A stretch of DNA of 64,000 nt from Antedon mediterranea (GCF_964355755.1 NC_092670.1:20707201-20771200), one strand, 5' to 3'. Shown: positions 34,246 through 46,529, counted from the stretch's first letter. The notes: generated by a model from the letters alone, not told the origin. Program-made: numbers and translations.

Positions 34246-34586
34246 GAACTTACTTAAGTTTACAAATTAAAGTGTGCTAAAGTAGACTAGACTAGGACCA
34301 AAATAGTTTCTTTGAACTCAGTCTTATTCAATGAGACACCATCTCTGAATTGTCATCATGAACATCTTCTGATTATTAAAACATTTATTTTACTTGCAGA
34401 TTTGACAATTACTTAACTTACTTAAGTTTACAAATTAAAGTTTGCTAATGTAGACTAGACTAGGACCAAAATAGTTTCTTTGAACTCAGTCTTATTCAAT
34501 GAGACACCATCTCTGAATTGTCATCATGAACGTCTTCTGATTATTAAAACATTTATTTTTATTTTACTTGCAGATTTGGCAATTGT
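34246..34586. repeat. 168 bp tandem duplication that copied a splice acceptor
   Basis: Copies at about 34246-34411 and 34413-34586 are almost identical except a 6 bp insertion in the second. Each ends in TTTTACTTGCAG followed by ATTTG(A/G)CAATT. The second AG (34572-34573) is the likely acceptor for the exon that starts the next gene. Confidence 0.9.
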
Positions 34587-34591
34587 TGAAG

Positions 34592-35825
34592 ATGTCTTTT
34601 ACAAAGACATGTTTGTACTTCTTGACTACCGTGCTGATGGCACTTCTTGCACTAGCAGCAGGTGCCATTGCTGTACTGGCGTCATTGGAAACAGGAATTG
34701 GTGAGTCTTTCTTATGAGAACATTTGGTAATAAGAATCACAAAAACAGTTTCCAGTCTTAAACTTGCTTCACATTTCAACAAAAATCTATTTTACAGATC
34801 TCGAACTATTCGACAACACAACCGAGGACCTTCTTAATTATTACGCAATAGAAGCAACACCTCCAATCGAATGGATATACATCATATGGGGATTAGTGTT
34901 TGTCTTTGAGATTCTATGGATACCATACGCCTTGACCACAATCTGTCGTTCAAATGAAGATGGCCGTATCTTCTCCGTCATTCCCAATCTTCCACCAGGT
35001 TTAACCTTGTTGTACAGTGTCAACAAGGTCTTGCTAGTTGGATGGTTCTTTCTGTTTGACATGGGTTACATCTCTTATTCTTGTTTGGTGATGTTCTTCG
35101 TGACGGTGACTGGTGGGCTCTGTCTCTGGATCTCATATAAGCGAGTGGGAGAGTACGATAACCTCTCATACATGGAAGGAAACCTTATGTAAGTACAGTT
35201 TCTATTTCAAGTTTCTAAAATACGTCCATATGGATGATGGATGTGACAAATAGAAATTTACAAGCGTTTTGCCGTTTGGCACATGGTAGTTCTGTAGGCT
35301 TTTTAAAAATGATTAAGAACAAAACTTCTGTAGCAAATCGTCCCATTAGTAGTCCTATAGTATTTGACAACATGTTAACTGACTTCTATGTTCTTCTACA
35401 GGTGTGACTTAGTTGCCAGTCGTCTTTTGGTTCAGAACGGCATTGCCATGTACACCACGTGGACGTTCATCTGGACACTTTTTAATGGTGCCATCGCCCT
35501 GACCTACGAAGATGCCACGGAACTAGATGATTCTCTTACATCGACAATTATGTACGCAGTCATCATTCTAGTCCTCACTATCTATTTTGTATTGGACATT
35601 TCAGTGTTTGAGAAGTATTTCCGCTACACGTTCACGCCTTACTTGGTTGTGGCAGCCATTAGCCTCGGTAGCTTGGATTTTAACTATGATTTTGAATTTG
35701 ATTACGAAATCAAAGACACCGCCGCGCAGATTTTCGAAATGGCGGCCCTTGGTGCTGGTGTTTTATTGTTCTTTTGTAAAGTTATTCGCACTTGCCAGCG
35801 CGTGTGTTGTTGTTCCTCATCCTAG
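34592..35825 (+). CDS. Uncharacterised multi-pass membrane protein (TspO-like in appearance), 307 aa
   Basis: Coding exons 34592-34700, 34798-35188 and 35402-35825 (924 nt, phases 1 and 2, TAG stop). The coding exon probably begins at 34574 behind a TTGCAG acceptor, so a 5' UTR exon lies upstream. Seven to eight hydrophobic segments are visible: residues about 8-32, then around WIYIIWGLVFVFEILW, LLYSVNKVLLVGWFFLF, CLVMFFVTVTGGLCLW, GIAMYTTWTFIWTLFN, TIMYAVIILVLTIYFVL, YLVVAAISLGSL and MAALGAGVLLFF. The paired motifs PPIEWIYIIWG and LLVQNGIAMYTTW match, from memory, a conserved invertebrate family of unknown function with a TspO/MBR-like feel. The C terminus ends in a Cys-rich RVCCCSSS that could be palmitoylated. 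Function is unknown; no receptor or channel signature was seen. AATAAA lies at 36095-36100. Confidence 0.85.
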
Positions 35826-37073
35826 AATCTACTAACATTTACTTGTATGTATTCATCATAATCAATTCCAATTGTACTAACTAGTCCTCATTATTTATTT
35901 TTGTATTAAGTAGAATAGAAACATGGCATACCATTATTCTTATTATGTATGCTTATGTATAACATTTTAGATTATCACGTGTTTATCCTACTTAAGCAAT
36001 TTACAGCAATTAGTGTCATACTGCTTTATTGCCCACTAAATTGTCTATTTGTTGAATAAGCCATTTTAATGTCAGATAATTACTTTATTCACGAAATAAA
36101 ATGATTTTGCCCAATAATCCGTAATATATTTTTGTATAGCGTTCGAAATAAATAACTGTATTAAAACGATTTAAAGTTTTGATTTTATTCACCTTTGTTT
36201 TCATGTTTTTGGGGAATATAAAGTTCATCTTTAATAAACACATACTACATTTTCGGCGCCAACATTTTAAGGAAGATGGAAACATGATACAGTATAGCTT
36301 ATCATTATGTTCTTAAAAACTGGCGTTTTAAATAAACAAAAGTACTGTAAAACAAAACGAAAAAAGAAACAGGATTTAAAGCAAGAATCGCTAGGTTTAG
36401 TTATGATTAAATAACAAAGAATGGCGTAAGTTGCTGAATGTTAGGCGGCTATGCCTACCACAAGGTGCCTTTCAAACCTTAATGTACACTGTATTTTTGG
36501 AAGAGAGAATGATAAATTAATAATGTTGCAGCTACAGTATCTGCCCTAACTCATTGATATTTCATTTAAAATAAAGAAATATCTGTTTGTATGTTTGTTT
36601 GGTCTATAGAAGTAGAATAGTATACACATTATCATTACATAAACTGCAGAAATTGTATTTAGAGAAAATTAAATGTGTAATAATAATACTTTATTGGTTA
36701 CACTCTTTGATCATAACGAATGATTGTACAATATAAATGTCACTACCATTTATTGTATTCATTCATGCGTATTGGTTCCGTACTAAAGAGTAACCCTGAT
36801 TCAACAATACGGAATTTTTGGCGTTGTATTCCATTTTACAGATGACCGCTCTTTTTGAAAAGCATTGGTATCGCAATAATACGCCCTTTGTGCAAGGAAT
36901 CAACTAGTTCACATGACGTTCTAGCTTCATGGCTGCGTAGGCCTAGACATTTTATGTTTTTGACAGTTAATTTGGACTGTAATACGTGTATTGTGTGTAT
37001 GATGAAGTACGATTGTTAGTCGTGTAGCTTATCGTCGTTTTGTACATAGATAGGATTCAATGAAAGATCAACA
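35826..37073. other. Spacer between the membrane-protein and receptor genes
   Basis: Contains the 3' UTR of the upstream gene (candidate AATAAA at 36095) and presumably the receptor promoter. Nothing else is recognised. Confidence 0.5.
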
Positions 37074-40000
37074 ATGATGTCGTCTGTCAACATGGTTAGG
37101 TCTACCATATTGATATCAATATATATTTGTTGTTTGGCAAGCAGTCAACAGGTAAGATACTACGACAATTAGAAAATTAGAGTAAGATATATGCCTACAG
37201 TAAATGTACTGTATTTTGCAGTGAGTTATCGGTACACACCGCGATCTAATAGAGTATCAATTTTATTTATAATATAAGCGATATTGCCTTCGTTATCTTT
37301 ACTTGCTATTTCTGTGATGGTATAGTTTGCTTTTTACTGTATATTCTAACAGCAACGAATGTTAAGTAATAGCCAAGCCTTTCTGTTATTGAATGAATAA
37401 ATTATAAAATCATCCATTTATTTCCTCTATTATGACTATTGTTGGGATTGCGTAAGTTTCCATACGGTTTGTCAAAAGTTCGTTCCAGACGCGTTTACCG
37501 TTTAAAGCGCGTTTACAAGTAAACGCATTCACAAACATTAGTAATCTGTTCATACGTCCATGAAACAGTACCGTCGTTTTTCTATGCATACTGGATAAAC
37601 AAAGTTTGATTCAAAATATAGTTTTTCTTTCGAGTTTTCATTGAATCTTGTGATACAGATAAAAATGCCAAATCTTATTGTATTTTACAGTATTGTAGGA
37701 GTAGGCCTACGGTAACTTAAATATGAAAAACTCACTCACATTCATTCATTCGAAACATTCCAATATTAGATATGTACCATTCGACTGAAAGTAAAAAGAT
37801 GAAGAAATATTTCAGGGATTGAAATTAGGAATGGAAAACCTGTCTCATAACAATCTCTAAACGTTGTTAACAAGTAGGCTATTTAAAACTATTTTTTTTA
37901 GATATCAAGAGACAGTGCTTGTGACTTGAGTGCTGATAGAGAGACCATTGTTCAACCAACGACGGTTGAATACAGATATGCCTTTTCTGCGAAAACAATT
38001 TCACCGAAGATACTCTATGCCGATGTTGTTGACCAATTCACCATGTATGCAGATATGTTCAATGAAGAAGTAAGTTGTGATGACTGATAGAGTTCATTCA
38101 ACAATAACAATTATTATTACGTTTTTTAACTCATGACTCTTCTCAAAAGGAATCACTTAGATTAAATACCCCGCTTAGTTTAGATTAGATAAGGGATATT
38201 TGCCCCTCAATTTAAAGAATGATGACAATTCATATTTTGTTTTTTTTTTAGGTTCGAGAAAAGTTGACAGAGGAATATGCATCGCTAGGTGCGTCTGATG
38301 TTACAGCAATTCGGTTTCTCCAATCAGATCATTCTGAATTCGCCTCTGTCGATTTTGTTGTTAGCTGTGAGAATAATGTCACTCATGACGTCATCACAGC
38401 ATCTGTGAGAAACGTTGCGACAAATACAGATTATATCGATCTAGCGAGTTTGGAAGTTTATAAGAATGGTAGGAGGATATTGTTACTAAAACTGTATTAC
38501 AATTTAAACATCAGCAGCCAGTCCAAAATATTTATTTCTGGCAGATACAAAGTCGTAGAAGCCATTTTTTTAAATTAAGAAAAACAAAAAATAGAAAAAC
38601 ACAAGCATATACTTATTACTAATTCCACTTCCGTTTTTACTAATTAGCTAAAACTTTGTTTTTAGTAATTTATTGCTTGCGTCAAGAATTTAAAACCAAG
38701 GTTGGAACCTTTACCTGGCCGATCACTCTTGCTGGAACGACCGTTTTTACTGAAGAATCTTGCTCTACGGAATCAGTAAATGGTAAGAGAATAAACCTTT
38801 CACAAAAAGAAAATGAAAGGTGCTTCAAAATCCTCGAAGACACACCCCTCCTAAAATGGAATATTTGTTGTAATATCTATTTCAGGTGGTAAAGACAAAT
38901 TGGCTGTGAGGAAGTGTCTGGATTCAATCAGTGGTGCATATTGGGATAGCTTCAAGTGTACAGACTGTGGAGGACCGTCTGCTAGTTATCTGCTACAGCA
39001 ACTGTATGAAGTAAGTACTTCTTCCTATGAAATAACTATTACTTCAATCACAATTGCCTGCAAAATCAGTCCATAAAGATTTTATTCCAGAGTGGAAGTA
39101 CTTTAAAAATGTTAACTTCAGACATAAAAATAAACTAGAAGATTCATCAATTTAAAGTGAATGCACATACATTACTATAGCTTTTGATCTAAGTTAATAG
39201 TTGATAAATGAGGAGTTGGAAAATAAATTTGCTTGGTTAGCAACATCATCGATGTTTTTGCTTCTGTTATATTATTAGTCGCTACCAAATGGAGACAGCG
39301 TTGAAGAACTTATAAGAGAAGTTGCGAATATAACTGAAAGAACATATAGTATTCGAGTTGATGGCATAGATGCCGCTGTAAAGATCATCGAGTACATTGT
39401 AGAGGAGACACCGGCTTCCTCAATAACCACCGAAGTAAGTAGGAATAGATAACGTACATAATTAAGTATAAGTTGTAGTTGTAGTGTTTTACAAAGAGTG
39501 TTTTGTAAAAATCATGGCGTACATTGTAGAGGAGACACCGACACCGGCTTCTTCAATAACCACCGAAGTAAGTAAGAATAGATAACTTACGTTGTAGTGT
39601 TTTATAAAGATACAGAAGTGACGTTTTTCAACCGTTTCCATTTTAATCGGGTACTTACTTCATAATCGGTGTTTGGATTGTTTTTAGATTGCCGATACAC
39701 TTGTACGTGTAGTGCACAATATACAACTCTTGCCATCGAAAACAATTGCAGAAGCACAAGGCAGGTTTTCTACGTCATCTCGACTCCTCAGAGCTCTCCA
39801 CAATGTACTTACATCGATGGAACTCACTCCTAATGTACAGTTTACGTCTCTCCAAGACTCTATTATTGTCTTTGCTGATGAGCAAGAGAACTCCGGGCAG
39901 GCGTCATCAACCTGGGCCCAGTTTGGAGTTCTTGATTCTCCCTCCTCAGACTCTATTACAGCCGGAGGTTTGAAATTAAATTTAAATGAGGCAAGTTTAA

Positions 40001-42888
40001 GTCCCGTTGGCAACACTATGATGTACGTTCAAAATATGCCAGAGATAGGTATGAATGCATTCTTATCAAAGTTACTGTATGTATGTGTGGTGTTCATATT
40101 GGAGTACTACAGGAACACATACTGTTTTTATATAAACAGATCTATACTACTAATTGTTTTTTTTTAATTTCTAGTTAATTATAGAAGAGTTTTCCTACTT
40201 CATCAAGATGATGTCCTGTTCCGTTCGGCTGCCGATGAAATCCGACTGTCAGCGGACAATTCCGAATACATACGAGAGATCAATACCCGAATAGTCACAG
40301 CAATCGCAACTGGTGATAGCATTGGTGAACCTCAAGTCAATGCCTACTTTAAACCGATTAAGGTACGCTGGAATTTAGTTATTTTATTATTTCATGATTC
40401 TATAATGCTTCCGTGTTTTCGTATAGATGATAATGATATATGCATGGTGTAGTAGGTTGTTGTACAGAAAGAATTATTTTAAACAATTGTGTGTGTTTTT
40501 AATATTCTACATAGGTAATGAACAAAACGTTGAATGAAGAATGTCAAACGTGGGACTGGACGAAAGGTGACACAGGTCAGGGTGGATGGAGTGAAGAGGG
40601 ATGTTCAATATCTATGGAGGGAGAATACTTTCATTGCTCGTGTAACAGTTATGCAAGCTTTGCCGTAGCTATGGTATGTGTTTAATGGATTAGAGTAATA
40701 TATATCATAGAGCCTACTAGATGGCATCTTAGGAAAAAAAAATTAAGACAAAATATTTTCCCCCTAATCAGAGGATCAGGTCCTCGTCAGTTCCTGAACC
40801 TAACCACTTGTCCCTGCTTTTCCATGCGAATTGTCCTTTGTGACACACCAATTTTATAAATACATCATGATTGTTTCTATAAATTGGTTGATTTCTTTAT
40901 TTTAATTCAATTTTTTGGTTAAAAAATAGGATGTGTATGAAGTTCCGATAATCGTTCCTCCAGATTACGTCATAAGTAAAGTTGGTAGTGGTATAGCAGC
41001 CATCTTACTTCTACTGACGATTTTGATATTCGTTTGTTTGAAGTAAGTGTAATTTATTGTTATACTGTAGTAAGTAACGTTTTCCATTAGGAGGCTCATT
41101 GATAAACGATAATTAGTATATTTCCAATCGGGTATATCAGAATATATTGGAAATTGTCATTAGTTTTGTAGCTGTATTTTGTATGTAATATACGATATAA
41201 AAAAAGAAGAGTTGTCGTAGTAAGTTTGTAAATTATGAAATCAACAAAGAAAACCATAAAATAAAAGAGAAGAAAAATCAGTAATTCCAAAGGTGAATCC
41301 AAAAAAAGATCAAAACAAGTTTGTAAATTAAATCTTACTGTAAATCGTATGAAAGAAAAATGTTTAGATATCATTATTTTTTAAATAAACGGAATTTCCT
41401 ACATTTTCTTTAACTCAGCTTTTCTTTTTTGTAAATAGGGATTTACGGAACAGCAAACCGCATCAGATTTTAGCCCACCTTTTCTTGGCTCTAGTTATTT
41501 GGCACTTGTCTTTTGTCATCGGCGTCAGCCTAACCAGATACAGAGAGGCATGCGTGACATTTGGTGTCCTAATGCATTATGGGATTATAGTTTCATTGTG
41601 TTGGATGATTGTCGGTGCTATAGATATTTATATAGTTTTTGTAAAGGCAAGGGCATTGCCCGTTAAGAGATTTGTTGTGAAATCGTCCATATTATCTTGG
41701 GGTAAGTTATTAACAGATTGATTGAATTCAATATTGTCAAAGAATCAAGTTATTCCAAAATTTAGAAAGGTCCAAATATTCCCATTTTCGACGAAATCCT
41801 AGTAATTATTAATAATTAGTTATTAATAAGTAATTATTTTGACAAAATCACCTAAAAGATTTTAATGTTATAAAGTAAAACTTACATATTGACCACATGG
41901 CAAATTCAATGAAAATGGTGTTATGGATCGCATTGAAACTAAGTGAATTAGCGATACAGATAATAATGACAAATAAAAAGACAAGGATTTAGAAACGTCT
42001 TCATCACATCCACTGTTTACCTTATTTTATGTATAAATATATCTTTTGTTTATTTTATGTATAAATCTATCTTTTGCTTTTCAGGAATGCCTTTAATCAT
42101 TGTAGCAATAGTAGCAGCTATTGATCTTGATAATTATCGAGAAGAAGATAAATAGTAAGTGCCAATTGTCATTTCATAAATTGAAACTTTCAGAATTTAA
42201 GTTCAGTTAATTATGCTTCCATGTCTGAGTTGAGACAGGTAAATAATTATACATTTAGGGAGAGAAAGCTTTATAAGTATGATCTTATTTTATTCCTAGC
42301 TGCTTCCTTGTGACACATCCAGCCGTGCCTTTCATCCTCTCACTCGCTGTACCAATATTTGCAGCAGTATGTTCTATTTCTATCGTGTACTATATGGCAT
42401 GCACAATGCATGTGCGCATGCTCAATGATAAAATTGAAGATGAAGGTGATCCGATGTTTCGAAAACGTCAACAAGCACGTGTTTTAGTTTTAGCATCAAG
42501 TGTAATTGTCATCCTGGGAATTATGACCGCCATCTTCGGATTCATAGCTATATATACCGAACAAATCGGGACAGAAGTTTTGTTTATGTTATGCAGTGTT
42601 TTAGAAGGAGTCGCTATTTTTGGAACTTGTTGCGTATGGCCTATAGAGGTTCGACATTTGTGGCTGAAGAAATTAGGAGTTTTAAAAAAGAATCCAACAA
42701 AACAGGGATTATTCAGGCCTTACTGGTCCCTCTCTAAATGGAATTCAAAGTCTGTTCTTCCAGAAACTGAACCCCAGTTTTTCCTAGACAATTCAACCAA
42801 TGCAAATGGAATAGTAACTCCGCAGAATATTGTCTTAGGAACCTTTCCAAAATCAGAAACTAGTAATTCAACAGAAAGTAAGGCCTAG
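37074..42888 (+). CDS. Adhesion-GPCR-like receptor, 13 exons, 867 aa
   Basis: Exons: 37074-37151, 37902-38069, 38252-38468, 38666-38782, 38886-39010, 39279-39434, 39688-40048, 40175-40362, 40515-40673, 40930-41042, 41439-41701, 42085-42154, 42300-42888; 2604 nt, all phases agree, in-frame TAG upstream at 37047. A signal peptide (STILISIYICCLASS) is followed by a SEA-like region (residues about 55-150; ASDVTAIRFL, ASVDFVVSC). Next is a hormone-receptor-like stretch (FTWPITLAGTTVF with spaced Cys), then an alpha-helical GAIN-like region and a GPS-like block (CQTWDWTKGDTGQGGWSEEG then FHCSCNSYASFAV). Seven membrane spans follow, from ISKVGSGIAAILLLLTILIF to LEGVAIFGTCCVWP. The C-tail is about 75 residues. 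The GPS lacks the His-Leu-Thr/Ser cleavage triad, so self-cleavage is doubtful. Ligand and subfamily are unknown. Confidence 0.9.
39512..39590 (+). repeat. Duplicated 3' end of a receptor exon with its splice donor
   Basis: The end of exon 39279-39434 (TACATTGTAGAGGAGACACC ... ACCACCGAAGTAAGTA) is repeated in the intron at 39521-39577 with a small ACACCG insertion and the same donor. The start of the exon is not copied, so the copy has no acceptor. Confidence 0.85.
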
Positions 42889-43532
42889 GAAACAACTGCT
42901 CAAAATAAGCGCTACACATTTTTCAAAATTATTATAGTGTCATACGACAAACAATATTATGTTACTTTAAGATGGTCGAAATTTAACAATTTTCACCCAA
43001 GATGAGACATTTTCAAAAATAAATCATTATGCGCTAAAGTTGGTAAAGTATTATGCACTTTAAATGGCCAAATTTTGACCCTTTTATTTTTGGAAATTTG
43101 GTTACTATATCATAATGTGACATGCGCACATTCACATAATATGTTCTGCGAATGTTACCTCAATCTATATTTTAGACAGTCGATATTTTATCCATTTTTC
43201 GAAAAAATCAATCTGGGCCTACTATGGTACAGGAAATTATTTTATCATTCTTTTACATAACTGTTTACTATATCATAATAATCACATACTTTGTTGTGCG
43301 CATTTTAATGGGAAGTGTTCCAAAAATGGCCAAGTTTCGACCCTTGGATTTTTTGACATAACTGGTAATATCATAATTTACATTCGCAGAGTCGAATAAT
43401 GTGTTCTGCGCATGTCAATTATGCTATAGTAACTATAGTTTTATCGAAAATAAAAAATATAGTAACCAGTTATATAAAAAAATAAAAAGGTCGAAATTTG
43501 GTAATTTTTCGAAAATTATTATTATTATCAGG
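42889..43532. repeat. Degenerate left part of the hairpin satellite
   Basis: After the receptor stop, diverged pieces of the array unit appear: GGTCGAAATTT, CCTTTTATTTTTGG, GGTTACTATATCATAA, GTTCTGCGCATGTCAA. Periodicity is poor. Includes the receptor 3' UTR. Confidence 0.6.
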
Positions 43533-43958
43533 TGATTGAAACAAAATGGAACTTATTTGCTGCTATTATTATAATTCGTTTATATATCTATAAACATTTA
43601 GCGATGTATTCACAAATTACCACACTGTATAAATATAATTTATTTTATGATTTAAAATTAAACATAATTTGTGTAAAAATATACTGGAATGTCTGCAGAA
43701 TTATTAATTGTAAAATAAATTTGCTCTTTCTTATAACTTTAAACTATTAAATTTATTATAAAATTAATCTTCATGAAACAGTGTACGAACAAATTTTATT
43801 TTAAAACTACATTTCCTATGCAAATCTAATACTATATTATATAACAACATTTTATTTGCAATTAATAATAAAATTGTAAATAGCTAGCAATTATATTGAT
43901 CTATTTTAGTAAAGCTTTGTTTAATAAAATACCATACCATTATATTAATGATTATGTA
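43533..43958 (+). repeat. Direct repeat D, copy 1
   Basis: An approximately 430 bp sequence that reappears at 45863-46319 in the same orientation, 2330 bp away, with about 10 percent visible difference and small indels. Both copies start TGATTGAAACAAAATGGAAC and end TTATATTAATGATTATGT. It is AT-rich with no terminal motif or convincing ORF. Confidence 0.85.
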
Positions 43959-43999
43959 CTGGGAAATTTTGGAAAAATGGCCAATTTGACATAACTGGT

Positions 44000-45680
44000 T
44001 ACTATATCGTAATTATCATACGCAGATTCGAATAATGTGTTCTGCGCATGTCAACTATGCTATAATATAATAATTTATCGAAAAATTAAAACCCATTATT
44101 CGACTCTGCGCATGTTTATTATGCTATAGTAACCATTTATGTCAAAACTGGTTACTATAGCACAATTGACATGCGCAGAACCATTATTCGAGTCTGCGCA
44201 TGTTTATTATGCAATAGTAACCATTTATGTCAAAAAATAAAAGGTCGAAAATCGGCCATTTTTTAAAAATTTTCCTGTACTATAGTACAGCGATTTTTTC
44301 CCAAAAATGGCAAATTTTCGACCTTTTTATTTTTCGATAAAACTGGTTACTATAGCACAATTGACATGAGCAGAACCCATTATTCGAATCTGCGCATGTT
44401 TATTATGCAATAGTAACCATTTATGTCAAAAAATAAAAGGGTCGAAAATCTGCCATTTTTCGAAAATTTCCCGATTTTCGACCCTTTTATTTACAGTACA
44501 GGGATTTTTTCCAAAAAATCATTTATGTAAAAACCATTAACCATTTATGTCAAAAAATAAAAGGATCGAAAATCGGCGATTTTTTCGAAAATGTCCCTGT
44601 ACTACAGTACAGGGATTTTTTTCAAAAAATGGCAAATTTTTGACCTTTTTTTTCCTCTCAATAAAACTGGTTACTATAGCACAATTAACATGCGCAGAAC
44701 CCATTATTCGAATCTGTGCATGTTTATTATGCAATAGTAACCATTTATGTCAAAAAATAAAAGGGTCGAAAATCTGCCATTTTTCGAAAATTTCCCTGTA
44801 CTATAGTACAGGGATTTTTTCCAAAAAATTGCAAATTTTCGACCTTTTTTTTTCTCTCGATAAAACTGGTTACTATAAAACAATTAACATGCGGAGAACC
44901 CATTATTCGAGTCTGCGCATGTTTATTATGCAATAGTAACCATTTATGTCAAAAAATAAAAAGATCGAAAATCGGCCATTTTTCGAAAATTTCCCTGTAC
45001 TACAGTACAGGGATTTTTTCCAAAAAATTGCAAATTTTCGACCTTTTTTTTCTCTCGATAAAACTGGTTACTATAGCACAATTAACATGCGGAGAACCCA
45101 TTATTCGAGTCTGCGCATGTTTATTATGCAATAGTAACCATTTATGTCAAAAAATAAAAGGATCGAAAATCGGCCATTTTTCGAAAATGTCCCTGTACTA
45201 CAGTACAGGGATTTTTTTCAAAAAATGGCAAATTTTTGACCTTTTTTTTTCTCTCAATAAAACTGGTTACTATAGCACAATTAACATGCGCAGAACCCAT
45301 TATTCGAATCTGTGCATGTTTATTATGCAATAGTAACCATTTATGTCAAAAAATAAAAGGGTCGAAAATCGGCCATTTTTTGAAAATTTCCCTGTACTAT
45401 AGTACAGGGATTTTTTCCAAAAAATGGCAAATTTTTGACCCTTTTTTTTCTCTCAATAAAACTGGTTAATATACCACACAATTAACATGCGCAGAACCCA
45501 TTATTCGACTCTGCGCATGTTTATTATGCTATAGTAACCATTTATGTCAAAACTGGTTACTATAGCACAATTGACATGCGCAGAACCCATTAGTCAACTC
45601 TGCGCATGTTTATTATGCTATAGTAACCATTTATGTCAAATATGGTTATGATAGCACAATTGACACACGTGAAGAGCTAA
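44000..45680. repeat. Tandem hairpin satellite, period 198-199 bp
   Basis: At least five full units; the central CCCTGTACTAYAGTACAGGG begins at 44595, 44794, 44993, 45191 and 45390. Each unit has two dyads. One pairs GGTTACTATAGCACAATT ... CATGCGCAGA with TCTGCGCATG ... GCAATAGTAACC around a loop of about 14 bases. The other pairs AAAAGGTCGAAAATCGGCCA with TGGCAAATTTTCGACCTTTT around the GTAC centre. Diverged units continue on both sides. It lies between two convergent genes. Confidence 0.9.
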
Positions 45681-45862
45681 AACACGAACACGTTTTGTTG
45701 ATTATCTCAAAACTTTGCTTTATGCAGTTGAGTCGTTCTTTCATGACGGGGCAGTATAGTACAGGGATTTTTACAGGTCGTAAATCACCCAAAATGAAGA
45801 CTTTTAACAATTCAATTAATAAGCACAAATAGATAGGATCGAATATATACACATGAGACAGT

Positions 45863-46319
45863 TGATTGAAACAAAATGGAACTTATTTGCTGCTATTATT
45901 ATAATTCTTTTATATATCTATAAACCTTTAGTGATGTATTTACAAATTACCACACTGTATAAATATAATTTATTTTATGATTTAAAATTAAACATAATTT
46001 GTGTAAAAATATACTGGAATGTTTGCACAACTATTAATTGTAAAATAAATTATGAAATTTGCTCTTTCTTATAATATTAAACTATTAAATTGTTTTAGGC
46101 TTTATTTAGCTTTTACTTTTTATTACATTATCTATATCAGGAAATAGTGTACAAAAAATTTAGTTTTATTTAAAACTACATTTCCTATACAAATCTAATA
46201 CTATATTATATAGCAACATTATATTGCAATAATAACATTGTAAATAGCTAGCAATTATATTGATCTATTTAGTATAAGCTTTGTTTTATAAAATATACCA
46301 TTATATTAATGATTATGTT
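45863..46319 (+). repeat. Direct repeat D, copy 2
   Basis: Second copy of the sequence at 43533-43958, beyond the right end of the main array, with a few indels (for example extra bases near 46050 and 46085). Confidence 0.85.
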
Positions 46320-46529
46320 AATCTTTGGTTTAAACAGTTTCAGTTATAAAATCTTAAATTGCACATTGGTTCAGTTATTACAAATTAAATTATTCTTTTC
46401 ATAGTTTCAATAAAAATAAACATACTGCTTTATATCAAAATATGTGTTCTGTAGCGTTTTACTTCTGTCATGTCTTTTCAAACTATTTTTATTAATATCA
46501 CTTGCACTGAAGGGCGCCGCTAGTGTTGG

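Larger units (their letters stand above)
31847..34573. other. Divergent spacer between COQ7 and the membrane-protein gene
   Basis: The COQ7-proximal part (31960-32110) is dense in GGCCTA/TAGGCC words. A duplicated promoter-like element follows at 32246-32356. The rest is AT-rich with a small duplication (33085-33312). No ORF looks coding. Confidence 0.5.

Noticed and set aside
44537-45469. Several similar ORFs of 60-130 codons on both strands in the satellite
   Set aside because: They repeat with the 199 bp period and appear on both strands because the unit is palindromic; they are not genes.
43532-46074. Two related 72-73 codon ORFs (WNLFAAIIII...) in the D repeats
   Set aside because: Start codons are weak, the sequence is AT-rich, and the similarity simply reflects the duplicated DNA.
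43533-46319. LTR retrotransposon interpretation of the D direct repeats
   Set aside because: No TG...CA ends, primer-binding site, polypurine tract or reverse transcriptase between the copies; the interior is hairpin satellite.
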